Source: JACMLD01 sp038229695 (GTDB lineage: Bacteria > Bacteroidota > Bacteroidia > Chitinophagales > Chitinophagaceae). Taken from it: DNA of 49,709 nucleotides. Location: contig JBBROE010000015.1 in assembly GCA_038229695.1 (NCBI GenBank), positions 1 to 49,709 of the forward strand, read 5' to 3'. Within the stretch, counting starts at the first letter, position 1. Every line of letters starts with the position of its first letter. Shown here in pieces: positions 33,905-42,731 of this stretch. The translations under genes and the position numbers were made by a program. Under the pieces are notes generated by a model. The model saw only the letters and a list, made by a program, of their open reading frames with translations. It searched no databases and was not told the DNA's origin.

Positions 33905-35052
33905 GAGAATAGCTGCTTCAATTCTTGCGCAAAATGGTCCCTATTAGAATCATAGTTAATTTTTGAAATTGGAGAAGAATGATTAAGAAAATGCTCAATG
34001 GCGTCAGCAAGGGAATCGTAGGAATCTGCATTAAAAAAAATACAGTTGGTATCGGTTTGCTCTCTATGAACCGGAATATCTGAAATGATGATCGCCTTAT
34101 TCAATGCCTTGCACTCTTCAACAAGAGTACTCCAACCTTCAAACTTAGAAGGCTGGATAATCGCATCTGCTGTTCGCATCAGATTAACCTGGTCAATCCT
34201 ATCTATGACTCCCAAAAAAATCACATCATCACTTAGGTCATGTTCGTTTACATACAACAACAGTTGATCATAAACAAACCCCAACCCCCGATTAGCAACT
34301 GGACTTCCCGTAAATACAACTTTTATATCAATCCCTCTTTCTTTTAATTCTACTAATGACTTCAGAACAATAATATGATTTTTATGTTCCCAAAACTGGT
34401 TTGGCGTCATAAAAAATCTTGCGCTTATATTATACTTTTCCCTAAGTTCCGACTCCGGAACTAATGGCAGTTCGTCCGCAAACGAAACAAATCTTAAAAC
34501 ATTAACTGAATTTTTAGCCTCCGGATAAAAACGTTGAAAGTCTTTTAAACTCTCGAGACTACTTACGACTACCTTATCAGTTGTTTTTGATATCTCTGAG
34601 TGCCAATTCTTAAACCAATTGCCGTTATCAGCGTAATGTGATGGAAAATAATATGCGTTGAAATCCACAAGCCAATGTATTTTTCTCTTGATTCGTCCGT
34701 AGAAATTATCGAACGGAAAAACAGGAAAGACTGACTGAACAATTTTAGAGGGAACTTCTCTTTTGTAGACAGTCTTCTTGAAAAGTCGATTTGCTAATCC
34801 ATTGATTTTATGTTGAACAAATCTCAAATGGGGCAAATCGTCCGGAATTTTAAAGAATTCTATATGAGGATAAAATATGCTTGTAACCTGACTAATAGGG
34901 GCGTTTGCAGAGTAGAAAATAACAAGCGTCGGCTGTACAGACGGGGGCAGACGATTGAAGCCCTGAACTATTGAAATCAAATAATTTACAATTCCAGAAT
35001 TACTGGAATTGTCAAAAACAAAACTTAAGCCTATCCTATTTCTAGAATTCAT
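33901..35052 (-). CDS. family 4 (group 1) glycosyltransferase
   Basis: The 383-residue GT-B protein starts at the ATG at 35052; a TTG six codons upstream is the alternative. Visible motifs are FVFDNSSNSGIVNYL, the donor-domain FFMTPNQFWEHKNHIIVLKSL and QPSKFEGWSTLVEECKALNKAIIIS with its E-x7-E pair, then IPVHREQ. The last is typical of mannosyl- and fucosyl-type transferases. Base composition is very A/T-rich (19 G/C in the 60 bases 34381-34440). Confidence 0.86.
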   Translation of the reverse strand: MNSRNRIGLSFVFDNSSNSGIVNYLISIVQGFNRLPPSVQPTLVIFYSANAPISQVTSIFYPHIEFFKIPDDLPHLRFVQHKINGLANRLFKKTVYKREVPSKIVQSVFPVFPFDNFYGRIKRKIHWLVDFNAYYFPSHYADNGNWFKNWHSEISKTTDKVVVSSLESLKDFQRFYPEAKNSVNVLRFVSFADELPLVPESELREKYNISARFFMTPNQFWEHKNHIIVLKSLVELKERGIDIKVVFTGSPVANRGLGFVYDQLLLYVNEHDLSDDVIFLGVIDRIDQVNLMRTADAIIQPSKFEGWSTLVEECKALNKAIIISDIPVHREQTDTNCIFFNADSYDSLADAIEHFLNHSSPISKINYDSNRDHFAQELKQLFS

Positions 35053-35090
35053 CTTTGTAAACAGACTCAAACGTATGAAAGACTAATTAC

Positions 35091-35915
35091 TCACACCAAT
35101 CTTCCCGGTTTGAAAATAACGCCTTGCCCGGTAGGCAAACAGAGAATGTCAACGGCCCTTTCCTTGGCAAATTTATCAAATGCCCGCTTCTGCATAATAT
35201 GAGGCGCAAAGCCATAATCATCTACAATCACTACACCTCCCGGAACAATTCGGTCCCAAAAGAAATTAGCTGCATCGATTTCAGGCGCAACACAGTTCAT
35301 ATCAATTGACAAAAAACAAATCTTTTCATGGGCAAACTGTTTCAAAGAATATGGCACTACACCTTTTATAATTTTAGCATTGTAAGGCTCAAAACGCCTC
35401 TTAACGCTTTCATATATATTTCCGTAATGTCCATTCATATAGTAATCAATGCCAGCTTTCTTTTCTTCTTCGGAAACTAGCTCAGGCACTAAGCCCTCAA
35501 AAGTGTCAAAAAGATAGTATTGCTTCCCAAGCGAGTTGAAGTCAATAAAATCGATAATTGCAATAGCATAAGCTCCAGTATTAACGCCGCATTCCACAAA
35601 TTCACCATTAAGGCCTTTGACCATTTTGGCAAAGAAACAATTAATGTAAACCCGCCATTGAAGTGTAAATCCCTCCCATGGATTAGTATCAAGAGCTTTT
35701 TGATACGCGGCTGCGAATTTCGGTTCCCTGATAAAATCACAATTATTACTGGTTACAATGCAGTCGGTAGCATAAGTAATCGGTCCCAAAAAGACATTCG
35801 GAAGCGGCTGCTCATCTACGTGTACAACTTTTTTTGAAAAATCAAATAAGTGATAATTTAACATAGCCCATTTAAGTTTCAAATAATGGCGTTTTAAAAC
35901 TTGGATAATAGACAT
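35091..35915 (-). CDS. TylF/MycF-family O-methyltransferase
   Basis: The 274-residue protein shows GEFVECGVNTGAYAIAI (SAM-binding loop), YYLFDTFEGLVPE and FLSIDMNCVAPEIDAANFFWDRIVPGGVVIVDDYG, as in macrocin-type sugar O-methyltransferases with metal-binding Asp residues. It probably methylates a nucleotide sugar or a sugar in the repeat unit. The ATG at 35915 is one choice; a GTG two codons upstream overlaps the preceding stop as GTGA and would fit the coupling style of the cluster. Confidence 0.86.
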   Translation of the reverse strand: MSIIQVLKRHYLKLKWAMLNYHLFDFSKKVVHVDEQPLPNVFLGPITYATDCIVTSNNCDFIREPKFAAAYQKALDTNPWEGFTLQWRVYINCFFAKMVKGLNGEFVECGVNTGAYAIAIIDFIDFNSLGKQYYLFDTFEGLVPELVSEEEKKAGIDYYMNGHYGNIYESVKRRFEPYNAKIIKGVVPYSLKQFAHEKICFLSIDMNCVAPEIDAANFFWDRIVPGGVVIVDDYGFAPHIMQKRAFDKFAKERAVDILCLPTGQGVIFKPGRLV

Positions 35916-35917
35916 CT

Positions 35918-36541
35918 TCACTTACTATGTTTTATAAAAACTGCAGGGTTTCCACCGATAACTGAGAACTCTTCACTGCTTTTTGTAACCACACTTCCTG
36001 CTGCAACTACAGTGCCTTTATTCAGGTAAACGCCTTTCATAACAATGCAGTTAAATCCAATCCAGCAATTTGATTTTATCGTGATTGGACTTGATAACAC
36101 TTTTGACCAGTTCTTAAACGCCGGCCCCTTTTGCCAATCTATAACATCGCTAATTCTTTCCTCCGAATTTAAAGAATGTGCGTTAGTATCAATTAAGGTA
36201 CAACCCCAAGAGACCATTACATCGTTTTCAATTTCAATACTTTCATAGCAAAATAGTACTGTATCAGGTCCAATAAATACTCTATCACCTATTTTGACTC
36301 TTGATTTATTTGAATGTAATACTATGGTTCCACTCAAAATACAATCATCCCCAATTTCAATATTAACAAAATTTGGTATTGGATTTAATAGACTGACAGA
36401 AAGATTACTTATATCGGTACGTTCACCTATATTAAGATTTCGTGATGACTTTAACGCCCAAAACCTATCAACATCTGCAACAACAGAGTTGTTACCTTTT
36501 AAGTTTCTTAATATAATTTTTATCCGATTATACCAACTCAT
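35918..36541 (-). CDS. left-handed beta-helix acyltransferase
   Basis: The 207-residue protein has hexapeptide repeats from VNIEIGDDCILSGTIVL through VKIGDRVFIGPDTVLF and IESIEIENDVMVSWGCTLI to CWIGFNCIVMKGVYLNKGTVVAAGSVV. It ends VIGGNPAVFIK. The catalytic His is likely in IDTNAHSLN. It should transfer acetyl or a related acyl group to a sugar in the cytoplasm. The ATG lies 14 bases inside the end of the wzt-like gene. Confidence 0.86.
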   Translation of the reverse strand: MSWYNRIKIILRNLKGNNSVVADVDRFWALKSSRNLNIGERTDISNLSVSLLNPIPNFVNIEIGDDCILSGTIVLHSNKSRVKIGDRVFIGPDTVLFCYESIEIENDVMVSWGCTLIDTNAHSLNSEERISDVIDWQKGPAFKNWSKVLSSPITIKSNCWIGFNCIVMKGVYLNKGTVVAAGSVVTKSSEEFSVIGGNPAVFIKHSK

Positions 36542-37781
36542 GACCCATCATAAAGGAACCATAATTCATACCCTCAAAAATTGCCATACCGGTGCCATCA
36601 TCATAAACTTTTACAGGACACACCATCTCAATCAATTCGAATACTTTCCCATTAGGAATAAATAAGGCAAATCGAAAGAAATAGGAATTGGGAGCAATTA
36701 GGCCGGACGGTAATTTGATTTTTAAAATGAACGTTTCAGCATTACGATAATGGTCTGAAATGTTTTCTACGATGGTGGAAAGATAATCGCCGGCGGTATT
36801 TTGCAAAGTCACAGACAACTTTGCTGAAGGGTGATATTTTCTTACTAAAATTTTTACCGAAATAAAAATATGTTCGTTAAACTTAAAATTTTCTATTACT
36901 TCTCCTCGAGTGTTTATTGCTTTCAATTCAATGAAACACAAATCGGCTGCTGGTATTGGATTTTCGTTTAGGTAGTATTTTGAACTACTCTGATTTTGCT
37001 TAAAATACCGGTCAATAATTTCACTGGTATTCCCAGACAATGCTAACTCTCCATTGCTTAAAATAAGCGAGTTATCACACAGTTGTGATACTACACCCAT
37101 ATTATGACTTACAAACAAAACTGTCCGGCCGCCACCATGACTAACTTCCCTCATTCTTCCAAGACATTTCTTCTGAAATTCTGCATCCCCCACCGCCAGT
37201 ACTTCATCGACGATTAGAATTTCGGAGTCTAGGTGCGCGGCAACTGCAAAAGCTAGTCGGACGTACATTCCTGAAGAATATCTTTTAACAGGTGTATCTA
37301 TATATCGTTCAATACCTGCAAAATCTACTATCTCATCAAACTTCGCTCTAATTTCCTGCCTTTTCATCCCTAGGATGGCGCCGTTGAGATAAATATTTTC
37401 ACTGCCGGTTAAATCAGGATGAAACCCCGTTCCTACTTCTAAAAGGCTTGCTACTCTTCCTTTAATTTTGACACTCCCAGTCGTCGGCGCGGTGGTACGA
37501 CTTAGAATTTTCAGCAAAGTACTTTTGCCCGCACCATTCCGACCAATAATACCCAGTACTTCGCCCTGCTTTACCTCAAAACTTATGTCCTTTAATGCCC
37601 AAGTGTAATTGCTCCCGCCTTTTTTTCCCCGGTCGTTCCGTTCTCCTATTTTCAAATAGGGATCGCTTTTCCCCCGGATTGAATGCCACCACCTGTTGAG
37701 GTCATGGGAAACGGTACCTGTACCTACCTGACCCAACCGGTATTGCTTACTAATATTATCCACACTTATTACCGTCGCCAT
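36528..37781 (-). CDS. polysaccharide ABC transporter ATPase (Wzt type) with C-terminal substrate-binding domain
   Basis: The 417-residue protein has the ATPase core with Walker A GRNGAGKST (80-88), signature YSSGMYVRLAF (168-178), Walker B ILIVDEVLAVGD (188-199) and the switch His226 in SHNMG. An N-terminal insertion (about 25-58) is typical of Wzt proteins. Residues about 275-417 form the beta-sandwich Wzt C-terminal domain, which in the family recognises the modified non-reducing end of the polymer. Partner permease is encoded 4 bases upstream. The methyltransferases in the cluster could produce the recognised cap. Confidence 0.92.
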   Translation of the reverse strand: MATVISVDNISKQYRLGQVGTGTVSHDLNRWWHSIRGKSDPYLKIGERNDRGKKGGSNYTWALKDISFEVKQGEVLGIIGRNGAGKSTLLKILSRTTAPTTGSVKIKGRVASLLEVGTGFHPDLTGSENIYLNGAILGMKRQEIRAKFDEIVDFAGIERYIDTPVKRYSSGMYVRLAFAVAAHLDSEILIVDEVLAVGDAEFQKKCLGRMREVSHGGGRTVLFVSHNMGVVSQLCDNSLILSNGELALSGNTSEIIDRYFKQNQSSSKYYLNENPIPAADLCFIELKAINTRGEVIENFKFNEHIFISVKILVRKYHPSAKLSVTLQNTAGDYLSTIVENISDHYRNAETFILKIKLPSGLIAPNSYFFRFALFIPNGKVFELIEMVCPVKVYDDGTGMAIFEGMNYGSFMMGHELV

Positions 37782-37785
37782 ATAA

Positions 37786-38655
37786 TCAGACTGTATCCAT
37801 GAAAGTCTTTTCGACCCTATTAAAAATAATTATCCCCAGCACCATAATCACAATCATGAACAGGAAACTGTATGACAGGCCTTTTACACTCAATAGCCCA
37901 TTGCCGAGGTAAACGTGTCTGAAAGCTTCTATTAAAAAGGACAATGGATTGGCCATGATCAGCGGCTTATATTTCGAAGTAATCGAGGACAGGGGATAGA
38001 TGATGGGAGTAGCATACATGCCGAGCTGCACCCCAAAACCTATTAAAAATACAAGATCCCGGTATTTAGTGGTGAGCGAGGACAATATCAACCCTAAACC
38101 CAGGCCCAAACCAGCCATAATCATCAACACAAAAGGTGTGATTACAAGGATTCCAACGAGATCGATGTGGATAGAAGTGCCCCTAAGAAGATAGAAGGCA
38201 AGGATAGTCATAAAAAGCAGGAACTGAATTAAAAACTTAATCATTCCGGAGATCACTTTAGACAACGGGAGCACCAACCTTGGAAAATAAACTTTTCCAA
38301 AAATGCTGGCATTTACTATGAATGTATTGCTCGTGGCGGTCAATGTCTCCGAGAAATAATTCCAAACCGTTATTCCCGACAAATAAAATAAAACAGGTGG
38401 CAGTCCATCCGTTGATATCTTGGCTATGCTACCGAAAATAATGAGATAGGTAATGGTTGTAAGGACAGGCTGAATTAGAAACCAGACCGGACCCAAGATA
38501 GTCTGCTTATAAACAGATACCAGGTCGCGCTTTACAAACATCACAAGCAGGTATTTATATCGCCAGACTTCGGACAGGTTGAACTGAAAAGATCCCTTCG
38601 GCGGTTCAATCAACATATCCCAGTCACCCTGGACTTCTTCCAATATTTTCGGCAT
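37786..38655 (-). CDS. polysaccharide ABC transporter permease (Wzm type)
   Basis: The 289-residue ABC-2 permease has a cytoplasmic N-terminus (LSEVWRYKYLLVMFVKRDLVSVYKQT), about six hydrophobic spans, and the signatures GPVWFLIQPVL and ANPLSFLIEAFRHVYLG, which are typical of Wzm/TagG. It moves lipid-linked polymer across the inner membrane together with the Wzt-like ATPase. The ATG overlaps the wzc stop in TGATG; a GTG one codon upstream is also possible. Confidence 0.92.
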   Translation of the reverse strand: MPKILEEVQGDWDMLIEPPKGSFQFNLSEVWRYKYLLVMFVKRDLVSVYKQTILGPVWFLIQPVLTTITYLIIFGSIAKISTDGLPPVLFYLSGITVWNYFSETLTATSNTFIVNASIFGKVYFPRLVLPLSKVISGMIKFLIQFLLFMTILAFYLLRGTSIHIDLVGILVITPFVLMIMAGLGLGLGLILSSLTTKYRDLVFLIGFGVQLGMYATPIIYPLSSITSKYKPLIMANPLSFLIEAFRHVYLGNGLLSVKGLSYSFLFMIVIMVLGIIIFNRVEKTFMDTV

Positions 38656-41045
38656 CACTTATTGAAAATTTTAATGTTTTTAAGTGACCACCGTTTACCC
38701 GATGCTTTTTCTTCCTGGAAATAACCGTTGGATTTACTCTGCGCGGAGTTCCCATACCCATATCCATACCCGTATCCATAACCGTAGCCGTATCCATACC
38801 CGCCCTTGCTGTTAATATCATTGATAACAATTGATAAATGCGGCAATTTTTTATTTACATACAAGTCATCAATCAGCTGCACCTGTTTTTTCAGCGTATA
38901 ACTATGCCTGACTATATACACACAGGCATTGGCCTGTTTACCGAGCGTAATGGCATCACTCACTAGTCCCACTGGTGCAGAATCGATAATAATAACATCA
39001 AACTGTTTCCTCAATTCGGTAAACAACAGGTTTAAGCGCTCATCCAGTAAAATCTCAGCAGGATTCGGCGGCACTGGACCGCAGGGAGCGACAAACAAAT
39101 TCTCAACGTCTGGCGCAGGATAAATAATATCGCGCACATTCAAATTATCGGATACCAGGTAATTGGTTATCCCGGTACGCTCATTCATGCCCAGCCCTTT
39201 TAAAATCTTTGGCTTCCGAATATCCATTTCCATGATCAGCGTTCGCTTGCCCGACAGCGCGAGCACCGCACCCAAATTGGTACTGATAAAGGATTTTCCC
39301 TCGCCGCTAAAAGAAGACGTGACCAGGATAACCGGCTTGTCCATTTTGGGCAATATGTACTGAAGATTTGACCGAACAATTCTGAACTGTTCGGCAATAT
39401 AGCTGCGGTTGTTCTGGCGGACAATCAGCGTAGCGCTTTCCTCCGCATGACCAATCTCACCCAATATCGGTGTATTCGTGAGCCTGCTGATATCGGATTT
39501 TGTTTTCACTTTATCATTCAACAACTCCAGCAGGAAAACGATACCCGCGGGCAGAGCCAAACCCAGCATAAATGCAATGAGGTAACTGGCCGTCCGGTTG
39601 GGAGAAACCTGGCCGGTTTCAATGGCGGGCTCCAATATGGTTATATCTGATGTTGTGGAGGCTGATGCTATAGCCGTCTCCAGCTTCTTTTGTAACAAAA
39701 AAGAATACAACTCCTGCAAAATAGCCTGCTGCCGCGTCACTTCCAGCAACTGCTTTTGCTTCCCGGGTATCGCCCTGATTGCGGCATTGGCTTCACTTTT
39801 CTTCATCCCCAGGTCACCCGTAGTCAACTGTTGCGCCCGTTGTACATTGCGAAGATTTTCAATAATATCTGTACGTAACTTTTCAATGGCAGTAAGCGTA
39901 TTTTGTACCAGCGGATTCCCGGTCTGCGTGGTTTTCAATAACGTTTCTTTCTTCAACTGCAGCTGGTTAAATTCCTGCAACTGCGCGGTAAGTGTCGGTT
40001 CCTCTATTCCGAGATTTGAGGGAACCATCCTATCGGTGTTCCTGGGATTACTCATATACCGCAACAGGTAATCGACAATTTTCTCATTGCGATCCGCCAG
40101 GGTGATCTGTTTTCGGCTATCAGCCAGGTCACTGAAAAACTGCTGGGTCTGCTGCTCCGGCGCAAACAGCTGGTTATTCTCCCGGAAGTGCTGCAGATTT
40201 TTTTCTACGCCGCCCAGCTCTGACTTCAAAGTGTCTAACTGGCTGTCTATAAATTGCAGGGTACTGAACGCGATGATTTTTTTATCTTCAAAATTGGATT
40301 GCAGGTATTCTTTCATGTATTGGTTCACGATGTTCAATCCCAGCTTCACATTATCTGTTGGGTAAATAATTGATATGACACTTGTTCCTTCAACTTTCAC
40401 CGCGCTTATGCTGTTGGCAAGGGAAACGGCCAGCGTTTGCTCCGGCATCCAACTCAGCATATACTCATTGGGCTCTCCGCGAAGCATCTCCGGGTAAAGC
40501 GCTTTCAACTGGAAAATCATATTGCCCACCTGTACCGACTCGTCAAAATTGTAAGCCTTCGGTTGAGCATTAACCTGAAACTGCCGGTTGCTAATAACTT
40601 TAATGGTTAACCCTACCCCATAGACCGAATCACGGATGCTGTTGATCACCCATTCAAATGGCACATCGGAAGGATGGGCCACCGTAGTTAATATCTTCCC
40701 TTTGATATAATATTTTTTCTGGAGGCTCAAGCTGCGAACTGTGCGGGCAGCCATGGAGCTCGACTTGATTACTTCTATCTCATTGCTGATATTGCTGTTG
40801 TCATCCGGCATGGAAAAAATATTGCTGAATTTCTCCGCCCGGTTGCCATAGGGATTCTTGTCCTTCACCAACAACTTTCCTGCAACATTATATATTGGTG
40901 TACTGTAACGCAATTTTACCCAAGCCAGCGTAAGTGCAATCCCGATACAGACAATGACCCAGGGCAAAAAACGGATGTACTTTTGCAGCACTTCCCTTGG
41001 GGTTAGCCCCGTTTCAATTACTTCTTCTTTTTGAGATTCGTCCAT
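38655..41045 (-). CDS. Wzc-like tyrosine autokinase and polysaccharide co-polymerase
   Basis: The 796-residue inner-membrane protein has a Wzz domain with spans at about 28-45 and 487-508, and a long periplasmic coiled-coil-rich region between them (about 240-460). The cytoplasmic BY-kinase follows, with Walker A SSFSGEGKS (577-585), Walker A' MEMDIRKP (605-612) and Walker B IIIDSAP (685-691). The tail holds eight Tyr in perfect alternation with Gly (750-764), the expected autophosphorylation cluster. Such kinases control polymerisation and export with an outer-membrane Wza partner and a phosphatase; both are in the cluster (41050 and 6143). Confidence 0.93.
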   Translation of the reverse strand: MDESQKEEVIETGLTPREVLQKYIRFLPWVIVCIGIALTLAWVKLRYSTPIYNVAGKLLVKDKNPYGNRAEKFSNIFSMPDDNSNISNEIEVIKSSSMAARTVRSLSLQKKYYIKGKILTTVAHPSDVPFEWVINSIRDSVYGVGLTIKVISNRQFQVNAQPKAYNFDESVQVGNMIFQLKALYPEMLRGEPNEYMLSWMPEQTLAVSLANSISAVKVEGTSVISIIYPTDNVKLGLNIVNQYMKEYLQSNFEDKKIIAFSTLQFIDSQLDTLKSELGGVEKNLQHFRENNQLFAPEQQTQQFFSDLADSRKQITLADRNEKIVDYLLRYMSNPRNTDRMVPSNLGIEEPTLTAQLQEFNQLQLKKETLLKTTQTGNPLVQNTLTAIEKLRTDIIENLRNVQRAQQLTTGDLGMKKSEANAAIRAIPGKQKQLLEVTRQQAILQELYSFLLQKKLETAIASASTTSDITILEPAIETGQVSPNRTASYLIAFMLGLALPAGIVFLLELLNDKVKTKSDISRLTNTPILGEIGHAEESATLIVRQNNRSYIAEQFRIVRSNLQYILPKMDKPVILVTSSFSGEGKSFISTNLGAVLALSGKRTLIMEMDIRKPKILKGLGMNERTGITNYLVSDNLNVRDIIYPAPDVENLFVAPCGPVPPNPAEILLDERLNLLFTELRKQFDVIIIDSAPVGLVSDAITLGKQANACVYIVRHSYTLKKQVQLIDDLYVNKKLPHLSIVINDINSKGGYGYGYGYGYGYGYGYGNSAQSKSNGYFQEEKASGKRWSLKNIKIFNK
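38751..38803. repeat. tandem repeat coding the Gly-Tyr tail of the Wzc-like kinase
   Basis: Imperfect 6-base units (TAY GGN in the coding strand) repeat eight times and encode Tyr-Gly pairs. Codon choice varies between units (TAT/TAC, GGA/GGC/GGT/GGG), which indicates protein-level selection rather than a fresh expansion. Slippage could change the number of phosphorylatable Tyr. Confidence 0.8.
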
Positions 41046-41049
41046 GAGC

Positions 41050-41853
41050 TTAGTTCTTCCTGAAAACCTGGTATAAAATGGCCAGCACGGATACTAGCGT
41101 AGCTGCTAGTGAAATATTCCTGATTAAGGTTGCGTCAGTTCCGGATGGTTTTTTCCGGGTGGGTTCCACATAAACCAGGTCTCCGCTATGTAGAAAGAAA
41201 AAATCAGATTTGTAAATAGCCGCATCATTCATATCCAGCCTTGCCATCGAGCGCACCCCGTTTTCTTCACGAATCACAAGCACATTGTCCTTCCTGCCGA
41301 AAGTGGTCATGTCTCCGGATAATGCCATAGCGTCCAGCAGGTTTAAACGTTCTTCAGGAATATTCAACACACCGGGTTTATTTACTTCTCCCAAAATAGT
41401 GACTCTCTTATTGATGAAGCGGATCTCAACATAAGGGTGTTTGAGAAATGTATCCAGCTTTTCTTCCAATTGTGATTTTAACTGCAGCCGGGTTAGGCCC
41501 TCGGCATGAATCGGCCCAAGACTATGAAAGAGAAAGTTTCCCTGTACATCCACGAGGTACCCCCGCCCGGCGCCACTGTTCGACCCATCGGTAGAAGTAG
41601 TGGTAATGGCTCCAATGCTGGTCTGCGCCTGATTGTATATCGCGGTTGCTTCCGGATTGTCGCTAAATACGGTGATAGATAACAATTCTCCATTTTGTAT
41701 CTTCGCTTCAGGAATTTCTATGTTCTTAACCAGGGAAGTATCAATCCCCTGCAGGTACAACCGCTTCTTATGTACTTCCCGGCTGGGTTGACAGCTGACT
41801 AATACCAGCAGGGGAAGCCCTGCCAGTAGCAATCTTCTCATATTTTTCTGCAT
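41050..41853 (-). CDS. polysaccharide export lipoprotein (Wza-like)
   Basis: From the ATG at 41853 the product is 267 residues with a lipoprotein signal peptide ending LVSC (Cys21); upstream ATGs at 41871 and 41868 only lengthen the N-terminus. The Poly_export domain (about 50-150, with GYLVDVQGNFLFHSLGPIHAEG) and a SLBB-like repeat (VTILGEVNKPGVLNIPEERLNLLDAM) follow. The C-terminus has one hydrophobic span (ISLAATLVSVLAILYQVF). Wza-type proteins form the outer-membrane exit channel and dock on the Wzc kinase, whose gene is 4 bases downstream. A C-terminal membrane span is usual in Bacteroidota members. Confidence 0.9.
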   Translation of the reverse strand: MQKNMRRLLLAGLPLLVLVSCQPSREVHKKRLYLQGIDTSLVKNIEIPEAKIQNGELLSITVFSDNPEATAIYNQAQTSIGAITTTSTDGSNSGAGRGYLVDVQGNFLFHSLGPIHAEGLTRLQLKSQLEEKLDTFLKHPYVEIRFINKRVTILGEVNKPGVLNIPEERLNLLDAMALSGDMTTFGRKDNVLVIREENGVRSMARLDMNDAAIYKSDFFFLHSGDLVYVEPTRKKPSGTDATLIRNISLAATLVSVLAILYQVFRKN

Positions 41854-41915
41854 AAAATTAAAAATCATCATAAACCCCTTGAAAGAATTGTATAAAAATG
41901 GCTGCCCACCGCTGT

Positions 41916-42440
41916 TTACATTTGAACACCAGCATTTCCCGGGCCTCCCAGCGGCGTCACATTCGCCTTATCCACATACGCCACCAGCTTATAGCCCATG
42001 CTTTCTATCTCTACTTCCACTTTCTTTTTATTGGCACTAATGACCCTCGCCTCTTTATCCATCAACAGGCCGGAATTGATGATCACCCGCGTGTTGGGCG
42101 TAAGCGTGAGCGCCATAGCCTCCACATCTTCATACTCATTCAGGAACCGCTTGATCCGGTCGATATCCCGGTGGTTGATCACCGCCGGCTTCCCCAGCCA
42201 GTAGACGAAATTCAATACCCCATTTACCATTCGCACCGCCGTCTCTTCTTCGGCGGTCACTTGCACAAATACATAACTCTTAAACAACGGTTCCTCCACC
42301 AGCTTTACGCGGTCACTCCACTTGCGGTGAACCTTATTCAACGGGCAGTAACTCTCAATCCGCTTTTCCTGGAACAGCTGATCAATTTTCTTTTCCCATC
42401 GCGGTTTCGTGTAGACCGCCAGCCACCTCTTGTTACTCAT
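41916..42440 (-). CDS. UpxY-like NusG-family transcription antiterminator
   Basis: From the ATG at 42440 the product is 174 residues. An N-terminal NGN domain (RWLAVYTKPRWEKKI, then LFKSYVFVQVTAEEE) is followed by a KOW-type domain at about 120-174 (GLLMDKEARVISANKKKVEVEIESMGYKLVAYVD). Specialised NusG paralogues of Bacteroides (UpxY) act on their own capsule operons and prevent early termination in the leader. As the first gene of a 37.6-kb operon it should play that role here. An upstream extension of the frame to 42548 is unlike the family and was not included. Confidence 0.92.
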   Translation of the reverse strand: MSNKRWLAVYTKPRWEKKIDQLFQEKRIESYCPLNKVHRKWSDRVKLVEEPLFKSYVFVQVTAEEETAVRMVNGVLNFVYWLGKPAVINHRDIDRIKRFLNEYEDVEAMALTLTPNTRVIINSGLLMDKEARVISANKKKVEVEIESMGYKLVAYVDKANVTPLGGPGNAGVQM

Positions 42441-42539
42441 TATTTTATCTGCCGGGCAGGGCTTCGCCACCTGAGTCCCAAACCATGCGACCCTGTACGG
42501 CAGTTCCTGTTCACGCCTGTCCGCCTGCCAAAAACAGCA

Positions 42540-42576
42540 AGGGTACAAGGGGTAATGCTCTTACCTCTTATACCCT
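42540..42576 (-). promoter_or_regulatory. leader hairpin upstream of the UpxY-like gene (possible attenuator)
   Basis: Two 16-base arms (42540-42555 and 42561-42576) pair with a single mismatch and one G-T wobble around a 5-base loop. On the minus strand the hairpin is followed after 5 bases by five T (42534-42530), about 90 bases before the ATG. This suits a leader terminator or pause that the encoded antiterminator could overcome. Confidence 0.55.
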
Positions 42577-42705
42577 CCAATATTTATAGCGCAAAGCAGA
42601 AACGTTCTTTTCTTCACAGGTATGTCTACATTGTTTTATAGGACTCGCAGCGAGCCTACTCCTCTCCGGTTCACCACCGCATCTAACCAGGTTCCACAAT
42701 CGCTG

Positions 42706-42731
42706 CAAATATAGGTGATTTTACTATGCAA
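42706..42731 (-). promoter_or_regulatory. candidate promoter of the polysaccharide operon
   Basis: TATATTTG on the minus strand (42713 to 42706) is an exact TAnnTTTG match. A TTG lies 15 bases upstream (42731-42729), slightly closer than the usual 17-23. Transcription would start about 260 bases before the UpxY-like ATG and pass the leader hairpin. Confidence 0.42.

Noticed and set aside
42512..42525. ops-like sequence GGCGGACAGGCGTG (minus strand) in the leader of the UpxY-like gene
   Set aside because: It differs from the enterobacterial ops element by an internal insertion and substitutions, and UpxY proteins are not known to use ops. Chance similarity is more likely.
42441..42548. N-terminal extension of the UpxY-like frame
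   Set aside because: The added 36 residues do not resemble the family, the NGN domain starts right after the ATG at 42440, and the extension would translate part of the leader.
42640..42657. Palindrome AGGaCTCGCaGCGAGCCT as an invertible-promoter repeat like those of Bacteroides fragilis capsule loci
   Set aside because: No second copy flanks the candidate promoter and no invertase gene is present in the window, so promoter inversion is not supported.
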